From: Brachypodium distachyon
Lineage: Eukaryota; Streptophyta; Magnoliopsida; Poales; Poaceae
Reading direction: 5' to 3'
Assembly: GCF_000005505.3 (NCBI RefSeq)
Contig: NC_016135.3
Location: 10,510,613 to 10,574,612 of the forward strand
Length of the DNA stretch: 64,000 nucleotides
Below the pieces are notes generated by a model that saw only the letters and a list, made by a program, of their open reading frames with translations, did no database searches and had not been told where the DNA came from. This document shows positions 53,859-64,000 of the stretch, one piece after another. The position numbers were made by a program, and so were the translations under genes. How positions within the stretch are numbered: position 1 is the first letter of the stretch; each line of letters starts with the position of its first letter.

Positions 53859-54337
53859 TGACGAGGGGCTACCTCGGCAATACCCTGACTCAAGGGCTTT
53901 CGACTGAGGGGGAGCACGGGGTGCACCAGCGATCTCGTCGACTAACAAAGACTAGGGGACTCGCAAGGTTTACCTAGGTTCGGGGCCCTCGGAAGGTAAT
54001 ACCCCTACGTCCTGCTTTTGGTGTATTGTATTGATCGAGATTACAGAGAAGCTATGGAGCTATGGTGCGCAGATAGATCTGGCGTATGGGTAGAGGTTAA
54101 CCCTTCCCGACTCCCCCTCCTAGCCTTATATATACTGGTGGTTATGTCTCGGGCGTGATAATCGGGAAGGTTACAATCAAATCAGTTTATTCTGGTATGA
54201 AAAGATTATGCTCCTTGGCTTGAGCCGCACTTTGAGAGACTCGACCTGCATATACTTGATGGGCCTTCGAGTGGACCCCCTCTTGGGCTGTATCGGGTAT
54301 ATGAAGGTTGAGCACTCGAAGGGTCATTCCCTCGTCA
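53859..54337 (-). repeat. 5' LTR of the Tat Gypsy element
   Basis: 479 bp. Read on minus it has a TATA box (tatatataagg, 54125-54135) as expected for the LTR promoter. Confidence 0.92.
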
Positions 54338-54342
54338 GGCAA

Positions 54343-54991
54343 CACTCCTTCTCCTCCTCCTCGCAGGCCCGGGAACTCCACCGGGTCGTCGTCGCCGCGG
54401 TACTCGAGCGCGAGGCGCTCGTACTCGGCCCGCCACGCCCAGGAGGAGGAGCCGGGCTCGTCCTTTACGAGGCGGAGCGCCGGTGTGTGCGCCGCCGAGG
54501 AGGAGGAAGAGGAGGAACCATCGCCGCCCAGGTAGCGGTGGTGGCCGGTCGGCGCGGTAGAAGGGGTGTCGAGGGGCGACTCGTTGCCGGCGGCGTTGGG
54601 GGCCAGGACTGCCTCCAGTATTCGGTCCGGCTGCTTCCAGAAGGCGCGCCAGCCGGCGATGTTGTTCCTGACCGGCGGGAAGAAGGGCCGATCGTTGATG
54701 CGTTGCCGGCGCTGCTTGGCGAAGAACTCCGTCTAGGCACTGCCGGAGTGGGACCGCCACACCGGTAGCGCCAGCTCGGCCTCCGACATGCCGCCAAAGA
54801 AATGCTCGACTATGGCCTGCCGGCGGCGCGCTCCCTCCGGCACCGGCGTGATGGGGATGCCGCCGAGGCTAAGCACCCAGCCGCTTGGCAGGCGGCAATC
54901 CGATGGCACGGGGTAACCTACCCACGCCAAGGCCTCGGCCTCGTCAACCCTCAGCCACCGGCGCCCCCACGGGCACGTTGCCGCCGGCCAT
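54343..54991 (-). pseudogene. 5' part of the Harbinger-borne ORF
   Basis: It starts at 54991 (MAGGNVPVGAPVAEG), then needs a frame change before WVGYPVPSDCRLPSGWVLSL, then GIPITPVPEGARRRQAIVEH. An in-frame stop follows (HSGSA*TEFFAKQRR), and the frame then continues through NNIAGWRAFWKQPDRILEAV and a Ser-rich stretch to the Gypsy insertion. The composition resembles repetitive grass ORFs (P-PxG-x-x-R-R-x-A-I pattern). Function is unknown. ORFs on plus here are its shadows. Confidence 0.55.
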
Positions 54992-55429
54992 CTCGGGGGT
55001 TTGGATTGCGCGAGCGAGAAGGGCGAGAGTGGTGAGAGAGGATGGTGAGCTCGCTAGGGGCCGGCGCTGCCTTTTATAGGCAGGGAATGCGGACCGGTAG
55101 AAGGTGTGAACATGGCATTTTCGCGTCGGGAATGCGCGGGGACGCAACCGATAGTCATTGACCCGGCGAACCGCCATTACTCGCCTCAGGAGCCGAGGAG
55201 AAGCTGGTGCGAAATTGGTGGGCGATTAATGGACGCTGATAGGGCAGGGCCGCGGCAATAACGCGTGCCACCGGCGCCCCCGCTCGCCTCCCTGTGGGTT
55301 GGCTTGGGGGTGCCGGCCGCACCGGCTCAAATTTTCATTTGGGGAGGCCGGTTGGGTCCGTTTTTTGACGCCGGCAGCCCCAAAACTCATTTGTGGGTCC
55401 TTTAGGGGGGCGGGCTGGAGATGCTCTTA

Positions 55430-58020
55430 TGGGTACCGTATTAACATTTCGGGTACCTAAATGGGGAGAATTGGAAAAGGACCTTTTGCTCCTTCCTCTC
55501 TCAATGTACACCTGCCCCTCTCTCTCTCGCGTGCGCGATCGAAGGAGGGATCGCTGGATCTACCGATGATGATGAGCTTGTGGGCGCTTAGGAATGCCAC
55601 TCACAGCGCCACCAACACAAAAATATGGTCAAGGAGCGGTGGTCGGTTCAGGTCGTTAGATCTACCGATGATGAGCCCATAGGCGGCGATTCAGCGGTTT
55701 AGATTTTTCATGATGAGAGGCTAGAGATCCAAGATTGTTTATGTTACATAGTTTATGTTACGCAAGTGATATCTTGTTGCAGATACTTCAATGTCGTGTT
55801 GCAATATTTCAAGATTTCCGTGAACATGCGGTACGTTTTGCGTTGTTGTAGAACTCATTTTATGCACGGAATAGTTGACTTGTAAATCATTTTCAAGTGT
55901 TTTCCACATTTTTTGTGTAAGTTCGTGCAAAATATTGAAACAATATTGTATGGATATATATAAAAAATGTTGTATGTCAAGGTTTTTCACCTTGCACTTG
56001 TCGAACCCACTATATTTTCTCACTTAGTGTGGATTCAACGGTTAGGAAGACGAGTGATCGAGCAATCCATGCTCCGGGCCAACTAGGCCAACCCCTCTCA
56101 TCAGCTTAATTTTAATGTGGTTGCCTATTGACAAGTTAGCTGAAATTTTCTGAAATCTCGGTCGTTCTAAAAGTTTGGATCAATCACCGGGCTCTGTCAT
56201 CTCCAAGTCACTCCGTATACAAACTATAGCAATCACATTAACATTCCAAAAAGTGCAACTTTAGGTGACTGAGATTCTTAAAAAATTAGACAACTGGAAA
56301 TTACCAAAAAAATACTATGGAGTACCGTTTTCAAGCAAGCTAAGTTTCCTTGCAAGCAAACGTATGTAGCGGTATATTTGAGTATATCCTTTAGAGCATC
56401 CGCAAAGATAGAGTCGGCATCGCCTCTCTACGACATTTAGAGTTGACGACAAAATAACACATATAATAAGTTATGTCTTCAAACTTACTATAAATGATTT
56501 GTTAGCATTAAATGCGATGATGTACAAGTCGATTATTAGCTGACTCTTAATCGATTCATTTCTTAAGAGTCCAACTCTTCACGAGAGTCAGTTCTCTTCG
56601 TCTGTCTCCTATTTCTTTTTCCTAAGCATAGTCAAATTTCGAATAAGAGTAGGATGCCCTGTGGTCATGCATGCTCTCTGCCGACCTCGTCCTCCGATAT
56701 TGCTCAAATCCTTGCTCATGCATGCTCTCAGCTCTGTACCTGTCAACTCACTTCGTGTACTACGGGGGACCTCGCCTCACCAGCTATGCTATGCTACCTG
56801 TCAACTCACTTCGTGTACACAAGCATATGCAGGCCAGCTTCGGTCCTGCACCTCGATCCATGGCACGGCATCGAGTGGCGGCGCTGCTTAGTTGAGCTGA
56901 TTCTGGTCTCGATTTCTTTGTTCGTTCGCTTATAATTAGCACCCCTGTACTTACTCGTTCCCCAGAATCTTGCCTGTCCTATTCTTATCATGTTCTGGCA
57001 CGATGGCACCGGCATTTTGATATATGCAAAATTTGATGACCGTGAGAAGGGGAACGTTTTTGGGTCTGCTGATCGATCGATCACACAAAGCAAAGTGAAC
57101 TATATCGACCAAAGACATCTCACCCCGTGAGCCCACTTTGGCATGTCACACAACTCTTCCTCAGAAATCCATGAATGAAATGTGATTTACACTGGCCACC
57201 AAACATATGGTCCTAACTAAATTGAATAAGCAAGGGGGTACTCCCCGGTCGGGCTGGACAAAAGTTATGGGGGATAACTGAGAGTAGCATTCAGGATCAG
57301 ACTTTTGTGCAGTAGCTTTCACTGAGTCATGGTTAAAAAATGAAAGAAAGCTTGCACAAGATCCAACAAGCAACAAGTTCATCTCCAAGTGCTACATGGA
57401 GTGCGTGGGTTTGCTTTATGTGGGAGAAGGAAAGCTGGGAGACATGGAGCATGTCAGGGCAGAGGCTGGCCACCATATGTATGCATGTATTGTAAGCTCT
57501 ACCTAGGTCAGCTTTTTTGGGTCCTTGTGCTCTCCACTAACTACTCATACTACTACAATCTACTCAAAATCCAATTGATAATGCTACTGTCTAATAATCA
57601 TCAATGTCTCCAGAGGCCAGAGCAATGCATCGATCTGGTGTGAGCTGGGGACAAAGAGTCTCTCCTTTTGGACAATGATCTGTGCATGATGGTCTTCAAA
57701 CATGAAATCTCCCAGCTGGAGCAATCCTATAGCTAGCTGGTAGAAGGGAAATAGAGGATTCGCTACCATGCATGCTTGAGCATGATCAACCTCTAAGACA
57801 AAAAGGGAGTTTTGCCCACTTCCAACTTGAACTGTTTCCTTCCATTCCCTTTTCTTTCACCTCTCTCCTTCGCTTTTGCCCCTTTCATGGAAAGCACTGC
57901 TTCAAAGGCACCGCTTTGGCCACATCCACGGCAAAATTCCTGTATAGGTTCATGTGCAGGTGATGCGCTGTCAAAATTTGAGAAGGGTTCTGGTTGAGTT
58001 AACGTACAAAAGGATCGCTG
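55430..58020. other. No gene found; minor repeats
   Basis: It contains a repeated ggatctaccgatgatgatgag / gatctaccgatgatgag pair (about 55555 and 55660), and a direct repeat acctgtcaactcacttcgtg (about 56737 and 56799). A stretch at about 56394-56600 (gagcatccgcaaagatagagtcggc... gagagtcagttctct) looks like a decayed MITE. ORFs here lack motifs. Confidence 0.45.
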
Positions 58021-58027
58021 ACTTTAT

Positions 58028-58195
58028 ACATTACTAAGTCTATTTCGAAATAAAGTTTGACCAAATTCATAAAAATGTACTAACATTTACAATATCAAAT
58101 AAGTATAATATGAAGGTATATATCATGGTGGAATTAATAAAACTAATTTGGAGTTGTAGATGGGTTTTTCTATAAATTGGGTCAAATCTTAAAAA
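58028..58195. mobile_element. Stowaway-like MITE, degenerate
   Basis: The phrases aagtttgaccaaattcataa, aatgtactaacatttacaat and gtagatgggtttttctataa through gggtcaaatctt match the common grass Stowaway layout. Termini are eroded. Confidence 0.5.
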
Positions 58196-58605
58196 AAAAT
58201 TGGGGTTTTCTATATTGCAAATGTTGAAGAGCTGAAGGACCTTTTCACTTTGCGCATGATTGATTTTGCACCTGACAAGAAGGATGCTTGGGAGGTGGTT
58301 ATGATAGCCATCCTGTGGAATATTTGGTTAGCTAGAAATCGCAAAGTGTTTGATGATCGCAATATTCCCCCATTGTGGTTGCGAGGCGGTGTTGTGAGAC
58401 ACTAAAACTTTGGTTCGGCCGTCTGAAAAACAAGGAAAGACATGCTGCCAGTTGTTGGATTGAAGACTGGCCAGATTAATTAATTTGTCCCTCTCGTCTG
58501 TCTTTTCTTCTATGATGGCTAGTCCGAGTGACTTCTCGGTTTGTAAATTTTGTGTTTTGCCAGCTCTCTGTAACAGATTAATTAATTTTGTGTTTCATTT
58601 TAAAT
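58196..58605 (+). pseudogene. 5'-truncated LINE ORF2 C-terminus and 3' UTR
   Basis: Translation reads EELKDLFTLRMIDFAPDKKD, then AILWNIWLARNRKVFDDR, the C-terminal block of plant LINEs. A frameshift near 58385 follows, and a 3' UTR runs to about 58605. Confidence 0.7.
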
Positions 58606-58837
58606 TCAGGTAGGCACCTCCCCTCCCGACTTATTAAAAAAATCTTTTAAAAAATAGAAAAACAGAAGGATTACAATATATCTTGATCTTCTGTGTATTT
58701 CTCCACCCAAAAAGAAAGATGAAAGAATGCAAACAAAAAAAGGAGGATGGAAATAATTGAAAACGAAAAAAAAACATTTGGGAACCAACTTGGGCTGTGT
58801 CATGAAAAGGCAAATGTGAGATCGAGATAGGCAATCA
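58606..58837 (-). other. LINE-tail-like, T/A-rich sequence
   Basis: On minus it resembles the end of a LINE 3' UTR (A-rich runs around aagtcgggaggggaggtgcc). No coding sequence is supported. Confidence 0.3.
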
Positions 58838-59651
58838 TGTCGGGGGATGACCCCGGGTAGAGTCTTGATGACACACATTAGCCAAGATGACGAAGGCAAG
58901 ACCGGCATAGGCATATACACCGGCATCCTTAAGCCAAACTAATACTAAGCCGGAATACCAGGTGTATGCCGGCACGTCTATCTTGTCTTACGTGTTTGCA
59001 GGATGAGGATGAGTACACTGATCTCGGCCCCCGCCGAGATGGCTCAACGGTTTTATCCTTATCTCATGGCGCAAAGTAAAGCAGCGTTCTCTTTATCACG
59101 GGAAAGCAGTCGCTGCTTACGTCGTAGTGCCAGGCGACTTGGTAAAGAAGCACCGAAAGAGAATCGTGACGGAGGCCGGCAGCTGGCAGCAGTACTTGTT
59201 GCAGGGCGTCAGGAAAAGTAACATTGTCTTGTCCCCTGCGGTGCCACCCGGAGGGAACCAAAACGCGTGCCCGGCGGGGCCCAAAGAAGATAACGTTAGG
59301 CTCCGGCCCGCATGTCAATGTGACATGAGGGGTCCATAAATAGAGCACTACCCCTCCCAGGAGAGAGAGCCAAGACTTAGGCATCTAGGGTTTCCCCTTC
59401 TTCTTCTTCTTCTTCTTCCTCAAGAGTACAGCTCAAGGAGCGGTATTGTAGAGCTTGTTATCTCGGCTAATACAACAAAGTAGGAGTAGGAGTCTTTCCT
59501 CGGCAAGAGGGCTCCGAATCTTGGTAAATATGTGTGTGCTTGTGTGTTCGTGCGTGTTTCCTTTCACGTCCTCCCTCCTTTGGATCCTCCTGCGTCCATC
59601 GGCCCCAAGATAAGCCATCACATGGCATCTGCCGTGACACCACCACGACAG
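58838..59651 (+). repeat. 5' LTR of the second Gypsy element
   Basis: TG...CA boundaries are set by the primer site on the right. A (cttctt)n stretch (59397-59417) and a leader gagtacagctcaaggagcgg follow. The small ORFs inside are not genes. Confidence 0.8.
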
Positions 59652-59653
59652 TT

Positions 59654-59672
59654 GGCGCCCACCGTAGGGCCA
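59654..59672 (+). other. Primer-binding site of the second Gypsy element
   Basis: The sequence tggcgcccaccgtagggcc lies two bases after the LTR end. It is the usual Tat/RIRE2-type primer site. Confidence 0.8.
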
Positions 59673-59689
59673 GCAGCGGCGCTGGCTGG

Positions 59690-61088
59690 AGTTTTCATCC
59701 GGACGGGAAGCTTCCTCGTCACCGGAGAGCGTGTGGTCTCCGGTTTGGTCCGGAGATTCGGCTCTCTGGGCTTCATCGACAACAACTCGGGCTGCTTCAA
59801 CAACGCACCGCTTCCTTGCACAGGCCACTTCATCAACTTCGGCATGCATGAAGTTTATGTCGCTACTGAAAGTCCCTGCAGGTATCCTGAGCAGGTGGTG
59901 GTGGACGAAGATCCCCCCCGTCGTCTGCACGGTTCGCGGCCGGCATGTCGACTGCCCCGCTGATCGTGTGGAGGTTATGGTGACGGCTCATGGTGCCGAT
60001 GCTGGCAAGGGCACCGCAGAACGGTGAAGTTCCCCCTAGAGAAGCCGGATAACGTCGCAGCCGGCACGTCGGCTCTGCCGCCAAAGCCGACTCAGCTCCA
60101 GGGCTCCATCGAACGGCTGGCCGCGCCGGTGGTGTCAAACGCTAACCCGGCCCAGCTGCAGGCGGAGTTGGAGTTGGAGCGCCAAAAGCTGCTGAAGGAG
60201 GCCGTCGATGTGGCTCGCGCTCGGCAAAAACTTGATATTTCACTCCGTGAGTATAACAAAGCCCGTGGTCTCAATTCTACCGGATTGACTAACCCTAGAC
60301 AAGTTGGGGAGGTGCGTAACCGTGGCAGGAACTTGAATGCCGAGATAGCCAGAGATGGCAAAGGGGTGCCCGCAGTGTCGGCAAGTTTTGCCTCGGCGCT
60401 GAGGCCGAAATATAACACCCCTGCCAAGAATCTCAAGGCCCCCGAGGCTGCGGCCTAAGAGGCACTCCGGCTACAGCAGTTGCGCATGAAGGAATTGCTC
60501 CACACAGCCAACGAGCAGAATGAGGCGTACATGAGGTTGCACGGCAAGCCCGGCGCGTCTCAAGTCGTTCACTCGGCAGCGGGCGCCGATGGCCGGGCTG
60601 ACAAACAAGCGTCCTTACCTGGTGGCAAACGGGACAAGAGTGTCAACTCAGTCCGAGATAAGCGCCTAGAGTATTATGACCCAGTTCCGGCCGAGAAGCA
60701 AGTGGTCAGGAGAGTCGAAGACAGCCATAGTGGCCTGCGTCTCGGCAACAATCGCCGAGGTCAGCAAGAGCGTCACTCGGCTGGTTATGGACACCAACCT
60801 CGGGGTCCGGCACCCAATACTGTTGCAGGTCAGCAGGGTGTCGGGCGCAACCCCCTGTATCGAGGTGAAAATCGCCAGCAAGACCGTTATGATGATGGGT
60901 ACTCTGCCATGGGTGATGAAGGTTATCTCAGGCGAGAGCGTGATAATCTCGGTCCGCTCGGAGCCCGAGCTGGGAACAGACAAGTGTCGCCGCTGGACAG
61001 TGACATCGGCTCGACAGAATCTATCTGTCGGAGCTTCTGGAAGAATAAGGTCCACCGGGACCGTGTTGTTTCGCGCACCGGATCATGA
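59690..61088 (+). pseudogene. Gag-region N-terminal frames of the second Gypsy element
   Basis: Three open pieces in shifting frames: 59731-60027, 60024-60458 (NPAQLQAELELERQKLLKEA, then LDISLREYNKARGL, a helical region) and 60480-61088 (ELLHTANEQNEAYMRLHG, then Arg/Gly/Asp-rich disordered sequence). A stop at 60456 (AAA*) separates the last two. This layout precedes the gag core in RIRE2-like elements. Confidence 0.65.
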
Positions 61089-61109
61089 GGGAGACACCAG
61101 CCTAGGGTT

Positions 61110-61500
61110 TCCAGCTGCCCAGGGGTACGAGAACATATGACGGCAGCACTAAGCCGGAGGATTGGCTGGAAGATTATGTCACGGCGGTGCATGTGGCAGG
61201 TGGTAATCGCCGATGGGCAGTACGTTATGTACCCCAGATGCTGGTATGGCCGGCAAGGATATGGCTGAACAATCTTCCGGAAGGCAGCATAAATTGCTAG
61301 ATAGACTTTGAAGAAGCTTTCGTCAGCAATTTCACATGTACTTACAAGAGGCCAAACCGCCCTCAGCAGTTGTCCATGTGCAAGCAAAGAGACAACGAGA
61401 CTGACCGAGATTACCTGACAAGATGGAACAACCTCCGTAATTCCTGTGAAGGGATAATGGAGTCGCAAGCCATAGAGTGGTTTGCCCAAGGATGCCGACA
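61110..61500 (+). pseudogene. Retrotransposon gag core of the second Gypsy element
   Basis: Translation reads RTYDGSTKPEDWLEDYVTAV, then WARIWLNNLPEGSI-like sequence (PARIWLNNLPEGSIN), a TAG at about 61300, then FEEAFVSNFTCTYKRPNRPQ and DYLTRWNNLRNSCEGI. It is the same domain as in the first Tat element. Confidence 0.85.
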
Positions 61501-62215
61501 CGACAGCATGTATGCGCTCTGAGATGATCAAGATCGCTGACATGTATGCGCTCGGTGATTTGACTCAGCCATCGCTGATGCCGGCGGAACCGCAAAGGGA
61601 GCAGCCGACATACAATCCTGCTGGGGCATTCCGGAGGAACGATCATCAAGATCACCGCAACAAGAGAAGGGATGACAAGCCGGATTACCGGTATGGGCCA
61701 GCCCGTGTCGCCGCTATCCAAGATCAACCTGATGCCGGCTCTAGCCAACGTCAGAAGACTAGGAACCAGCAGTGGGTCAAGAAGGGAGAGCAAAAGAAGC
61801 ACTGGCAAGATAAGCAGAAGTATACGTTCGAGGTGATGCGGATCAGCCTTGTCGTTTTCACACGACTAATCCCAGCAAACCAGCGAATCACACAACCCGG
61901 CAATGCAGCTGGATACAGTGGGCCGAGAAAGGTGAGGCAAGTGGGCTGTCCCCGCCTCCACCGCTCACAGGCGCTAATGCCCAGGTCCAAGGACCCCCAC
62001 CGGCAAACAATGCTGTCAATCAAGTGGAAGACCAAGGTATCCCGCAATATGCCGGAAGAAATGAGTACAAGGAGCATCACCAGAGCTACATGATTTTCAT
62101 CACGGAGCCGATTGACAAGCAGAGTCAGCGTAGGCAAGAGATGGAAGTCAATGCTGTGATGCCGGCGGTTCCGAAGTTCATGTATTGGTCAGAACAAGAG
62201 CTCAACTGGAACTGA
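61482..62215 (+). pseudogene. Gag C-terminal region of the second Gypsy element
   Basis: It reads MIKIADMYALGDLTQPSL, then a basic tract, then by frame changes QCSWIQWAEKGE and a Pro-rich segment (SPPPPLTGANAQVQGPPPAN). The usual Cys/His knuckle is not clear. The TGA at 62213 (LNWN*) precedes the protease frame. Confidence 0.6.
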
Positions 62216-62233
62216 GCAGATCATCCCAAGGTT

Positions 62234-62977
62234 ATGCCAAATCCCGGCGGATACGATCTGGTGGTTGACCCGACACTCATCGGGCCCGACATTAACGTCA
62301 AGTTCACTCGGGTTCTCATTGATAATGTGAGCAGTATAAACATCATGTACCGGGACACGATGCTCAAGTTCGGCATTACTGATAACATGCTTGAGCCTAA
62401 CCGGACTACCTTTCATGGTATCGTGCCGGGAGTATCTTGTGCCCCAGTAGGCAAGATCCGAGTTGACGTTTTATTCGGCACCCGAGAGAACTGTCGAACC
62501 GAGAACCTGCTGTTCCTGGTGGTGGACCTTAGCAGCCCGTACCATGCGCTACTCAGCAGACCGGCATTGGCCAAGTTCATGGCGACTACCCACATAGGCT
62601 ATCTGAAGATGAAGATGCCGGGGCCAAATGGTACCATAACCATTACTGGCAACTACAAGCGTTCAATGGAGTGCGCAGCGACAGGGTCTGCTCTGGCTGA
62701 GTCACTGGTCATTGCTGGCGAGAAGAAGAAGTTACAAGAAGCTGTCGCGATGGCCCAGGCGGCACAGATTGGTCTGCCGGCTATGACCAATCCCCATGAG
62801 AGTGTGGCTTTTCAGGCAGCCACGATGGCCCAGGCGGCACATATTGGTCTGCCGGCTATGACCAATCCCCATGGGAGTGTGGCTTTTCAGGAAACCAAGG
62901 AGACGAAGAAGATACAGGTCGACAGTGAATTCTCGGACCGCACCGTCATCATTGGTGCCGGCCTGGGTGAAAAATAG
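62234..62977 (+). pseudogene. Aspartic protease region of the second Gypsy element
   Basis: 247 codons. The catalytic site reads VLIDNVSSINIMYRDTM where the family has D-G-G-S or D-N-G-S, so the active-site loop is altered and the enzyme is probably dead. RTTFHGIVPGVSCAPVGKI and YHALLSRPALAKFMA follow as usual. A 75-bp in-frame duplication (QAAQIGLPAMTNPH / QAAHIGLPAMTNPH) lies at 62750-62899. Confidence 0.85.
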
Positions 62978-63049
62978 GAAGGCGAGCTCACCAGCTTTCT
63001 CCGTGAGCATCGGGACATCTTCGCATGGTCAAATCAGGACCTACCGAGT

Positions 63050-64000
63050 ATGCCGAGGGAGCTGGCTGAGCACTCATTACATGTCAGACCAGACGCAAGA
63101 CCGGTGAAGCAGCCCCTTCGACGCTTTACCGACGACAGAAGGAAAATCATATCGGAAGAGATATCCTGGCTTCTAGCTGCCAGCTTTATCATGGAAGTTT
63201 TGCATCCCGACTGGCTGGCAAACCCGGTCATGGTCGAAAAGAAGAAAGACGACCCAACTACTGCCAAGGTGTGGCGCATGTGTATCGACTACACCAGCCT
63301 GAACAAGGCATGTCCAAAAGATTCTTTTCCGTTACCTAGGATCGATCAAGTGATCGACTCTACTGCCGGGTGTGAGTTGCTGTCTTTTGTACACGCGTAC
63401 TCTGGTTTCACCAGATACCCCTGAACCCTAATGATCAAATAAAGACATCATTTATCACCCCATTTGGGGCTTATTGCTATCGCACTATGCCGTTTGGCTT
63501 GAGAAATGCAGGGGCTACTTATCAGAGATGCCTGCAGAAATGCTTGCACGATCAATTCGGCAAAAAACGTGCAGGTATATGTCGACGATGTCGTCATAAA
63601 AACCAAGAAAAGCGCCACGCTCCTGGATGATATCTGGGAAACATTCCCAAATCTGAGGAGATTCCGAATGAAGCTAAACCCAGCCAAATGCACATTCGGT
63701 GTGCCGGCAGGGAAGTTGCTTGGGTTCCTGGTATCAAGCCGAGGTATAGAAATGAACCACATGAAAATCGCCGCCATAGAGAGAATGAAGCTGCCGAAAT
63801 CCCTCAAAGATGTGCAAAAATTCATCGGATGCCTAGCATCCCTAAGTCGTTTCGTTAGTCGGCTGGGTGAAAAGGCAATGCCCTTATCCCAGTTGATGAA
63901 GAAAACTGACAAATTTGTGTGGACGCAACAGCCAGAAGTAGCTTTTCAAGAGTTAAAGAAGATGATTGCTACGGCGCCGATATTAGCCTCGCCGATGGAG
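63050..64000 (+). pseudogene. Reverse transcriptase of the second Gypsy element (partial)
   Basis: The frame 63050-63424 reads AEHSLHVRPDARPVKQPLRR, then RMCIDYTSLNKACPKDSFPL, then AYSGF, after which one missing base (ttcaccag for ttccaccag) shifts the frame. The next frame continues NDQIKTSFITPFGAYCYRTM, then GLRNAGATYQRCL. A second shift at an A-run (about 63565) precedes VQVYVDDVVIKTKK, the catalytic block. The thumb region (FIGCLASLSRFVSRLGEKAM) runs to the window edge. Confidence 0.88.

Larger units (their letters stand above)
39614..54337 (-). mobile_element. Tat-lineage Gypsy LTR retrotransposon with antisense ORF
   Basis: 14.7 kb, LTRs 39614-40089 (3') and 53859-54337 (5'), TG...CA, TSD ggcaa at 39609-39613 and 54338-54342. 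Gag-pol is on minus (53592 to 48043) with order gag-PR-RT-RH-IN, hence Gypsy. An additional archaeal-type RNase H and a long non-pol region with an antisense ORF (41172-46437) between integrase and 3' LTR point to the Tat group (RIRE2/Retand-like). All pol frames have stops or frameshifts. Confidence 0.92.
39208..55426. mobile_element. Harbinger-like non-autonomous element, split by a Gypsy element
   Basis: The left terminus gagcatctctagc (39208) and the right terminus gctggagatgctc (55426) are inverted copies, and the 3-bp TSD tta is at 39205-39207 and 55427-55429. This TSD and the TIR style suit PIF/Harbinger. Without the Gypsy insertion (39614-54337 plus one ggcaa TSD copy) the element is about 1.5 kb. 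It carries one minus-strand ORF relic. Confidence 0.7.
58838..64000 (+). mobile_element. Second Tat-lineage Gypsy element, 5' half (window-truncated)
   Basis: 5' LTR 58838-59651 (814 bp, TGTCGGGGGATGACCCC to ...CACGACA), primer site 59654-59672, then gag, protease and RT in order on plus. It has frameshifts and stops throughout. The 3' half and partner LTR lie beyond the window. Confidence 0.9.

Noticed and set aside
1..64000. Bacterial-type systems (CRISPR, phage, operons)
   Set aside because: Introns, plant retroelements, TATA boxes and grass MITEs show plant nuclear DNA; no CRISPR-like spaced repeats exist, and all regular arrays are tandem without spacers.

Overview
The window is nuclear DNA of a grass (Poaceae). 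The evidence is Angela/BARE-type Copia LTRs, Tat-lineage Gypsy elements with antisense extra ORFs, CACTA, Stowaway-like and Harbinger-like elements, grass-type L1 LINEs, and the GC-rich codon use of the two likely host genes. The subfamily cannot be fixed from sequence alone. Transposable elements fill most of the 64 kb. There is no CRISPR array, rRNA, operon or phage sequence. Layout: (1) 1-18.9 kb is a large Mutator-like element (MULE). It holds a decayed transposase (1-914 and 13173-13960, with a SWIM zinc finger), a decayed plant-mobile-domain (PMD) gene (14309-16718), and two apparently intact divergent genes (16800-17360 minus, 17703-18371 plus). The region between those two genes carries a 13-bp tandem repeat built on an E2F-like core. 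A 12.3-kb Angela-type Copia element (915-13172, TSD ggtat) split the transposase, and a long-LTR non-autonomous element (978-about 5674) later entered its left LTR. (2) 18.4-23.6 kb holds hairpin-forming minisatellites, MITE and LINE remnants, and a solo Angela-type LTR (21503-22831, TSD ccaac). (3) 23.7-33.1 kb is the genic island. It has a small DnaJ-type zinc-finger gene (23780-24094, plus) and a gene for a stand-alone C-terminal module like that of the IDD14/SGR5 regulators (32473-32994, minus). Between them lies a tandem segmental duplication into which two non-LTR elements inserted; one LINE carries an in-frame leucine-rich-repeat fragment. (4) 34-39 kb holds a non-autonomous CACTA element (34314-35718, TSD ttt), LINE remnants and a fold-back MITE. 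(5) 39.2-55.4 kb is a 1.5-kb Harbinger-like element (TSD tta) split by a 14.7-kb Tat-lineage Gypsy element (39614-54337, TSD ggcaa). The Gypsy element has gag-pol on minus and a multi-exon antisense ORF on plus, with a 105-bp in-frame repeat array. (6) 55.4-58.8 kb is mostly unannotated, with a MITE-like stretch and a LINE tail. (7) 58.8-64 kb is the 5' half of a second Tat-type Gypsy element, cut by the window edge. All retroelement and transposase reading frames carry stops or frameshifts. The best candidates for living function are the divergent MULE-borne gene pair and the two host genes.
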